Part shown: positions 29,338-33,781 of the stretch, piece by piece
Position numbering within the stretch: the first letter of the stretch is position 1
Layout: every line of letters starts with the position of its first letter
NCBI GenBank assembly: GCA_900696455.1
Contig: CAADGB010000472.1
Span: forward strand, 1 to 33,781
Length of the DNA: 33,781 bases
Source of the DNA: an uncultured delta proteobacterium
Lineage (GTDB): Bacteria > Myxococcota_A > Polyangia > Haliangiales > Haliangiaceae
Direction of reading: 5' to 3'
Notes under the pieces: model-generated
Told to the model about the DNA's origin: nothing
Database searches by the model: none
What the model saw: the letters and a program-made list of their open reading frames with translations, nothing else
Made by a program: the position numbers and the translations under genes

Positions 29338-30963
29338 CTAGTGGGCGTGACCATGGGAGGGGACCGCGGCGCCGGCCCCGGCCAGCTTGACGGCGTAGGC
29401 GCCGCGGGTGACGACCCGCTCGCCGGCCGCGACGCCGTCGACGAGCTCGGTCCAGCCGCCCGAGCGGATGCCGGTGGTGACCGGGCGCCGCTCGAAGCTC
29501 TCGCCGCCGGCCTGGACGTAGACCACCTCGCGCCCGGCGTCGTCGACGATCGCGTCGTCGGGGACCGCCAGCGCCTGGCGGGGCGCGCCGGTGGCGATGA
29601 AGACCGTGGCGAAGCTGCCGACCCGCAGCCGGCCCTCCGGGTTGCCGACCTCGACGATCATGGGGACGGTGCGGCTGTGGCGATCGACCAGCTTGCCGAC
29701 CGTGACCACGCCGCCGTCGGGCGGCGCGATCTCGAACGGCTGGGCGTGACCGTCGATCCGGAAGGTGGCGCGGGTCGCGCCCTCGACCCGCGCGATGTCG
29801 GGCTCGAAGATGTCCGCGTGCACCCACACCCGCGACAGGTCGACGACGGTGAACAGGAGCTCGCCGGCCTCGACGCTCTGCCCCGAGGTGGCGCGGAGCT
29901 CGACCAGGGTGCCGGCCACCGGCGCGCGGAGCTGGAAGCCGGCCCGGCCCCCGCCCCGGCCGCTGGCGCCGGCGTCGAACTGCGCCATCCGCCCCTCGGC
30001 GCCGGCCAGCCGCGCGCGCGCGACCTCGAGCCGGGTGCGCGCCTCGTCGAGCTGGCGGGCGGGGATGGCGCCGTCGGCGGCCATCCGCTGGTCGCGCGCG
30101 ACCTGGCCCTCGGCGGCGGTGACCTCGGCGCGGAGCTGGCGGAGCTCGGCCACCAGCGTCGGGCGGTCGACGGCGTCGGCCAGGCGCGGCGCGACCGTGC
30201 CCAGGAGCTGGCCCCGCTCGATGGACATGCCGAGCACCGGCGGCGGGGTGGCCAGGACGACGCGGCCGCCCACCGGCGCGGTGAGCCGGGCCTCGCGCCC
30301 GGCGGTGGCGCGGATCTCGCCGCTGGCGCGCAGGGTCGGCGTGAGGTCGCGCGGCCCGACGTCGTCGACCGCGAAGTCGCGGGTCCACGCCTGATCCTTG
30401 AGCAGCGTGATGCGGCCGGCGGGCTCGTCGGGCGCGGCCGGCACCGCCGCCGCGCTGGCGTGGACCACGCAGTCCTCGACGTCGACGCGATCGGCCGTGG
30501 CGACCGCCGGGTCGCCCACCGCCGGCGAAGCCGGCGAGAGCGGCGGCGGCTCCAGGCGCACGGTGAGCGTGCACGGCCCGGCCGCCGTCGGCACCAGCTC
30601 GGGGCGGAACAGGCCGGCGGACGCCGGCGCCTCGGCGCGGGCGGTGACCACCGCGCCGTCGGCCTGGCGCAGCTCGGCGACGACGACGCCGGCGGTGATC
30701 GGCCGGTGGCCGGCGCGGCGGGTGACGTGGGTGGCGAGGCGCGACGCGCCGCCGACCACGAACGGCGGGTGCTCCGCGAAGACCTCGTGGGTCGCGGTCC
30801 AGCGGGTGAAGGCGACCGCCGGCGCGTCGCCGTCCTCGCCGTGGTCGTGGTCGGCGCGGTCGGCGTGTCGCTCTCCGCATGCGGCGGCGCCGAGCGCGCC
30901 CAGCGCCGCCAGCGCGACCGCGCGCGGCAGCGAGGCGCCGCGGCGCCAGCTCCCCGGGCTCAT
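29338..30963 (-). CDS. RND periplasmic adaptor lipoprotein (CusB/CzcB-like)
   Basis: This 541-aa membrane-fusion protein has a lipoprotein-like signal ending AAAC (Cys29) followed by a His/Asp-rich stretch (ERHADRADHDHGEDGD). An N-terminal beta-rich region of about 150 residues comes next, then the HlyD core: lipoyl half (LTAPVGGRVVLATPP), an alpha-hairpin with RQLDEARTRLEVARARLAGAE, the second lipoyl half (FQLRAPVAGTLVELRATSG), and a beta-barrel (VVDLSRVWVHADIFEPDIARV). The C-terminus SHGHAH is again His-rich. Both His clusters suggest divalent or soft-metal capture. It links the inner-membrane pump to the outer-membrane factor. The ATG overlaps the stop of the upstream gene. Confidence 0.9.
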   Translation of the reverse strand: MSPGSWRRGASLPRAVALAALGALGAAACGERHADRADHDHGEDGDAPAVAFTRWTATHEVFAEHPPFVVGGASRLATHVTRRAGHRPITAGVVVAELRQADGAVVTARAEAPASAGLFRPELVPTAAGPCTLTVRLEPPPLSPASPAVGDPAVATADRVDVEDCVVHASAAAVPAAPDEPAGRITLLKDQAWTRDFAVDDVGPRDLTPTLRASGEIRATAGREARLTAPVGGRVVLATPPPVLGMSIERGQLLGTVAPRLADAVDRPTLVAELRQLRAEVTAAEGQVARDQRMAADGAIPARQLDEARTRLEVARARLAGAEGRMAQFDAGASGRGGGRAGFQLRAPVAGTLVELRATSGQSVEAGELLFTVVDLSRVWVHADIFEPDIARVEGATRATFRIDGHAQPFEIAPPDGGVVTVGKLVDRHSRTVPMIVEVGNPEGRLRVGSFATVFIATGAPRQALAVPDDAIVDDAGREVVYVQAGGESFERRPVTTGIRSGGWTELVDGVAAGERVVTRGAYAVKLAGAGAAVPSHGHAH

Positions 30964-32198
30964 GGCGCGCTCCCCTCGGCGCGGTGGAGCTCGAGGCGCG
31001 CCAGCTCGGCCTCGAGGCGCAGGTCGAGCGCCTGCAGCTCGACCTCGCGCGCGACGCGGTGGGCGTCGATGACGTCGATCAGGTCGCGGGCGCCGCCGGC
31101 GTGGGCCGCCCCCATCCGGCGCGCCAGCGCGGCGGCCCCGGCGCGGGGCCCGGCGTCGAAGCGCTGGCTCTGCGCGATCACCGCGAGCAGGCGGGCGCGG
31201 GCCCGACCGCGGTCGGTCCCGGCCTCGGCGGCCAGGGCCGAGGCCTCGGCCTGCCACGCCGTGGCCTCGGCGCGGGCGCGCCGGACCGCCGCGCCTCCGG
31301 CGTCCGCGAGGGGGAGCTCGGCGCGCACCCCGAGCAGGTAGCCAGCCTCGGTCGCCGTGGCGTCGCCGGCGAGGACCAGCCCCGCGGTCAGCTCGACCGC
31401 GGGGACCCAGCGGCGGGGCGCGGCGCCCGCGGCGTGGCCCGCCGCCGCGCCGCGGTGGCGCGCCGCCGCGACGTCGCGGCGGTCGAGCTCGCCATCGGCC
31501 GGCACCGCCGGCAGGGCCAGGTCGTCGACCGCCACCAGGCCGCCGTCCTCGCCGAGCGCGGCCGCGAGCTGGCGCTCGGCGTCGTCGCGCTCGCGCCCGG
31601 CGCGGGCCGCCAGCTCGTCGAGCAGCGCCAGCTCGAGGCCGGCGCGGGCGGCGTCGAGATCGGCGGCGTCGCCGCCGCGCGCGCGCGCGACGAGGACCTC
31701 GACCAGCGCCGCCAGGTCGGCGCGCGATCGCGCGAGCACCTCGCCGGCCTGACGGGCGTGGGCGGCCCGCGCGTAGGCGCCGTGGGCGCGTAGCGCGCGC
31801 TCGAGGCCGTCGTGGGCCTGCTCGGCCGCGGCCGCGGCGTGGAGCGCCCGGGCCGCCGCGACCCTCCGCCGTCGTTGACCGGCCAGGTCGAGCGACCAGC
31901 CCAGCCGGAAGAAGTCGTCGTGGGCGTCGCGGCCGGGCACCGCCTCGCGCTCCCAGCTCAGGGCGGGGTTGGCGCGGACGCCGGCGGTGGCGACCTCGGC
32001 GGCGGCGACGTCGACGCGGGCGGCGGCGGCCCGCGCGCGGGGCGTGGACGCGCCGAGGCGCGCGGCGAGCGCGGCGCGGTCGAGCGGGCGATGCGTGGCG
32101 GGAGACGTGGACGAGGGGCGATCGGCGCGAGCGGGCGCCGCCGCCGCGATGGACGCGACGACGACGGCCCCGATCGCACACCAGGGGCGGGCGGGCAT
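30960..32198 (-). CDS. TolC-family outer-membrane efflux factor (CzcC/CusC-like)
   Basis: This 412-aa protein has a signal peptide (MPARPWCAIGAVVVASIAAAAPARAD) and two long Ala/Arg/Leu-rich alpha-helical repeats. VAAAEVATAGVRANPALSWEREAV at the N-terminal repeat is typical of CzcC-like factors, and GGARDLIDVIDAHRVAREVELQALDLRLEAELARLEL is the matching C-terminal repeat end. It forms the outer-membrane channel for the RND pump. A strong GGAGG precedes the ATG. It is coupled by ATGA overlap to the adaptor gene. Its sequence is very Ala-rich, so helix limits are approximate. Confidence 0.82.
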   Translation of the reverse strand: MPARPWCAIGAVVVASIAAAAPARADRPSSTSPATHRPLDRAALAARLGASTPRARAAAARVDVAAAEVATAGVRANPALSWEREAVPGRDAHDDFFRLGWSLDLAGQRRRRVAAARALHAAAAAEQAHDGLERALRAHGAYARAAHARQAGEVLARSRADLAALVEVLVARARGGDAADLDAARAGLELALLDELAARAGRERDDAERQLAAALGEDGGLVAVDDLALPAVPADGELDRRDVAAARHRGAAAGHAAGAAPRRWVPAVELTAGLVLAGDATATEAGYLLGVRAELPLADAGGAAVRRARAEATAWQAEASALAAEAGTDRGRARARLLAVIAQSQRFDAGPRAGAAALARRMGAAHAGGARDLIDVIDAHRVAREVELQALDLRLEAELARLELHRAEGSAP

Positions 32199-32239
32199 GG
32201 TGACCTCCGGGTTCGGGCGCGAGCGGTGACGGGCCGAGG

Positions 32240-32566
32240 TCAGCCGATCGGAGGTCGGAAGGCGGGCTCGCGGGCGGACAGGTCGCGCAAGGTCGAGGCC
32301 GGCAGCGGAGCCTCGCTGGCCAGGCGCTCGCCGCGGCGCAGCGCGACGACGTCGGGCGCGAGCGCCAGCGTGCGGTGGCAGGCGCAGACATGGATGAGCC
32401 CGGTGCAGCCGTGCTCGCAGTCCTCGGGGACCTCGTCGTGGTGCGCCGAGTGGGCGCCGTCCTCGCCGGCGAGGACGTGGCCGACCAGGTGCTCGACCTG
32501 CTCGCTCACCTCGGCCACCGGCAGGAGCGCCAGCACCAGGAAGATCGCCAGGAGGCGCGCCGGCAC
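32240..32566 (-). CDS. Small exported Cys/His-rich protein at head of metal-efflux operon
   Basis: This 108-aa protein starts at GTG 32566; a longer in-frame form begins at 32674. The GTG is preferred because the signal sequence follows at once (PARLLAIFLVLALLPVAEVSE) and a promoter lies 6 nt upstream. The middle has His39, His42, His43, then Cys50, His52, Cys54, His59, Cys61, Cys63 and His64 (DCEHGCTGLIHVCACHR), a strong metal-binding cluster. The tail is poorly conserved-looking. The likely role is periplasmic metal sensing or chaperoning for the CzcCBA-type pump. There is no catalytic domain and no named family is recognised. Confidence 0.68.
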   Translation of the reverse strand: MPARLLAIFLVLALLPVAEVSEQVEHLVGHVLAGEDGAHSAHHDEVPEDCEHGCTGLIHVCACHRTLALAPDVVALRRGERLASEAPLPASTLRDLSAREPAFRPPIG

Positions 32567-32572
32567 CGGAGC

Positions 32573-32601
32573 AGCATGCCGGAGGGTTGACGGCGGATCA
32601 A
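32573..32601 (-). promoter_or_regulatory. Candidate promoter of the metal-efflux operon
   Basis: On the minus strand, TTGATC (32601-32596) and CATGCT (32578-32573) are separated by 17 nt. The GTG start at 32566 lies 6 nt downstream of the -10, so the transcript would begin at or next to the start codon. There is no Shine-Dalgarno sequence before that GTG, consistent with a leaderless message. Confidence 0.4.
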
Positions 32602-32720
32602 CTCCGCCGGCCACCGCGCGTGAGGCGCGCCGGGCCACCGGGAGACCGTCGCGCGGGCTCGGAACGCACCGCACGAGGACGTCGCGGCGTCGCGCGGCGC
32701 CCGATCGCGCCCGCCGGGAG

Positions 32721-33617
32721 TCAGGCCCGCGCGAGGCGGAGCAGCGCGGCGGCGGTCAGCGTGGTGGCGAGGCCGGCGGGCACGGTGAGCCACCACCGCA
32801 GCTCGTGCTGCGAGGCCTGGGCGAGCAGCTCGCCCCACGACGGGGTCGGCGGCGGCGCGCCGAGGCCGAGGAACGACAGCGCCGCCTCGGCCAGGATCGT
32901 CGTCGCCGCGGTGACCGCGGCGGCGGCGGCCAGGCCGGGCGTGGCGTGCGGCAGCGCGTGGCGGACCAGCACCCGCGTCGGGGTCGCGCCGGCGGCGCGC
33001 GCCGCCACCGCGAAGGGCTCGGCCAGGGTCGCGCGCAGGGACGCCGCCACCACGCGCGCGGTGTCGGCGCCGCGCGGCACCGCGACCAGGAGCGCGAGCG
33101 CGGTGACGCCGCGCACGCCGGTGAGGCCGCCGACCGCGATCACCGCCAGCAGTGCCGGGGCGGCGGCCAGCGCGTCGCACGCCGCGAGCGCCGCGACCTC
33201 GGTCGCGCCGCCGGCGCGCACGGCCAGGAGCGCCAGCAGGAGGGCGAGCGCCGTGGCCAGGGCGGTGGCGACCACGGCCGCGCCCAGCGAGGTCCGCGCG
33301 CCGTGGATCAGCCGCGCCGCGACGTCGCGGCCCCGGTCGTCGGTGCCGAGGCGGTGGCGCGCCGAGGGCGCGGCCAGGGGCGCGAGCTCGCCGGCGGTGC
33401 GCACGGCGATCGGATCGGCGGCGACGGGCGGCCACAGCGCCCAGTCGTCGGGGCCGAGGGTGGCGCGCAGCGCGTCGCCGCGCGGGCCGTCGGCGGGCAG
33501 CCACACCCGCTCGCCGCCGCGGGCATAGACCAGCGGCCGATCGGACGCGACGAGCTCGGCGCCCAGCGCCACGAGCGCCAGCAGCGCCAGCCAGCCGAGG
33601 GCGAGGCGCCGGGTCAC
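32721..33617 (-). CDS. Peptide-type ABC transporter permease (DppC/OppC family)
   Basis: This 298-aa inner-membrane protein has a first helix at ~5-24 (LALGWLALLALVALGAEL). An extracytoplasmic segment follows (ASDRPLVYARGGERVWLPAD), as in extended OppC/YejE-type permeases. Then comes the family signature RLGTDDRGRDVAARLIHGARTSLGAA and the ATPase-contact loop FAVAARAAGATPTRVLVRHALPHATPG, followed by EAALSFLGLGAPPPTPSWGELL. It forms half of an oligopeptide, dipeptide or nickel importer pore. The GTG start overlaps the stop of the upstream permease (GTGA). The ATPase and binding protein are not in the window. Confidence 0.87.
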   Translation of the reverse strand: MTRRLALGWLALLALVALGAELVASDRPLVYARGGERVWLPADGPRGDALRATLGPDDWALWPPVAADPIAVRTAGELAPLAAPSARHRLGTDDRGRDVAARLIHGARTSLGAAVVATALATALALLLALLAVRAGGATEVAALAACDALAAAPALLAVIAVGGLTGVRGVTALALLVAVPRGADTARVVAASLRATLAEPFAVAARAAGATPTRVLVRHALPHATPGLAAAAAVTAATTILAEAALSFLGLGAPPPTPSWGELLAQASQHELRWWLTVPAGLATTLTAAALLRLARA

Positions 33618-33781
33618 GGCGGCGCCGCCTCGGCGTCGGCCAGGCGCGGATCGGCCCGGCGCGCCAGGGCGGCGGCGGCGACCGAGGTCGCGGCGACGGC
33701 GGCGGCGGCCAGCGCCGCCAGCGCCGCCACCACCGGGACGTCGCCGGCGGCGGCGGCGTCGGCCAGGACCCGGCCGGCGCC
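33614..33781 (-). CDS. Peptide-type ABC transporter permease (DppB/OppB family), 3' end
   Basis: Only the last 55 codons are inside the window. They read GRVLADAAAAGDVPVVAALAAL, a membrane helix, then ALARRADPRLADAEAAPP. The D-x-P-V-V helix followed by a short ADPRL tail is the normal C-terminus of DppB/OppB permeases. It is the natural partner of the DppC-like permease, coupled by a 4-bp overlap. The fragment is very Ala-rich, so the assignment rests partly on context. Confidence 0.65.
   Translation of the reverse strand, partial: GAGRVLADAAAAGDVPVVAALAALAAAAVAATSVAAAALARRADPRLADAEAAPP

Noticed and set aside
25885-31341. Very long open frames over the RND operon (plus frame at 25885-31341, minus frame at 26168-30880)
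   Set aside because: Repetitive charged sequence without domains; the pump, adaptor and outer-membrane factor occupy the same DNA with full family motifs.

Overview
The window is very GC-rich DNA with strong third-position G/C bias. Genes are packed on both strands with many 4-bp ATGA/GTGA stop-start overlaps. Serine/threonine kinases fused to ATPase and helical-repeat regions, many lipoproteins, double-length acyl-CoA dehydratase activases and CzcCBA-type efflux point to a myxobacterium-like organism (Myxococcota, perhaps Haliangiales/Kofleriaceae). This is inference from gene content; no rRNA, tRNA, CRISPR array, transposase or integrase was seen.

Layout. (1) 1-438: end of a DUF1573 protein. 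(2) 510-5994, minus: a two-gene operon for an ATP-dependent 2-hydroxyacyl-CoA-dehydratase-like radical system, a 1189-aa fused activase and a 616-aa partner. Two copies of a perfect 14-bp palindrome sit in its promoter region. (3) 6210-10132, plus: a coupled set of a lipoprotein with one c-type haem motif (CxxCH), a 672-aa protein that looks like the N-terminal half of violacein enzyme VioB without the catalytic half, and a nucleotidyltransferase-fold protein with a possible small partner. (4) 10150-12047, minus: two paralogous SPFH/band-7 membrane-anchored proteins. (5) 12149-12835, plus: a DoxX-like membrane protein, overlapping tail-to-tail with (6) 12816-17446, minus: a kinase-AAA-helical-repeat regulator translationally coupled to a DUF917 protein. 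(7) 17545-19450, minus: phospholipase-D/cardiolipin-synthase-like enzyme followed by a TetR regulator. (8) 19550-20371, minus: an exported protein of unknown role. (9) 20688-25465, plus: a complete maltose-type ABC importer (ATPase, binding lipoprotein, two permeases), the first permease carrying an extra N-terminal module. (10) 25494-32566, minus: a heavy-metal RND efflux operon (small Cys/His-rich protein, outer-membrane factor, adaptor, pump) ending in a ferric-reductase-like membrane protein. (11) 32721-33781, minus: two permeases of a peptide-type ABC transporter, the upstream one cut by the window edge.

How they work together. The importer and the efflux operon are self-contained machines. 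The kinase-DUF917, SPFH-SPFH, PLD-TetR and activase-dehydratase pairs look like functional couples whose substrates cannot be read from sequence. The most unusual locus is the haem-motif lipoprotein plus stand-alone VioB-N-like protein: the ferritin-like catalytic domain that VioB carries is absent from the protein and from the rest of the window.

Promoters. Several starts are preceded by a -35/-10 pair with TTGxxx and TA(C/T/G)(C/G)GT-like boxes, clearest in front of the kinase (TTGACA, 17 nt, TACGGT). Some lie so close to the start codon that leaderless or very short-leader transcripts are likely.
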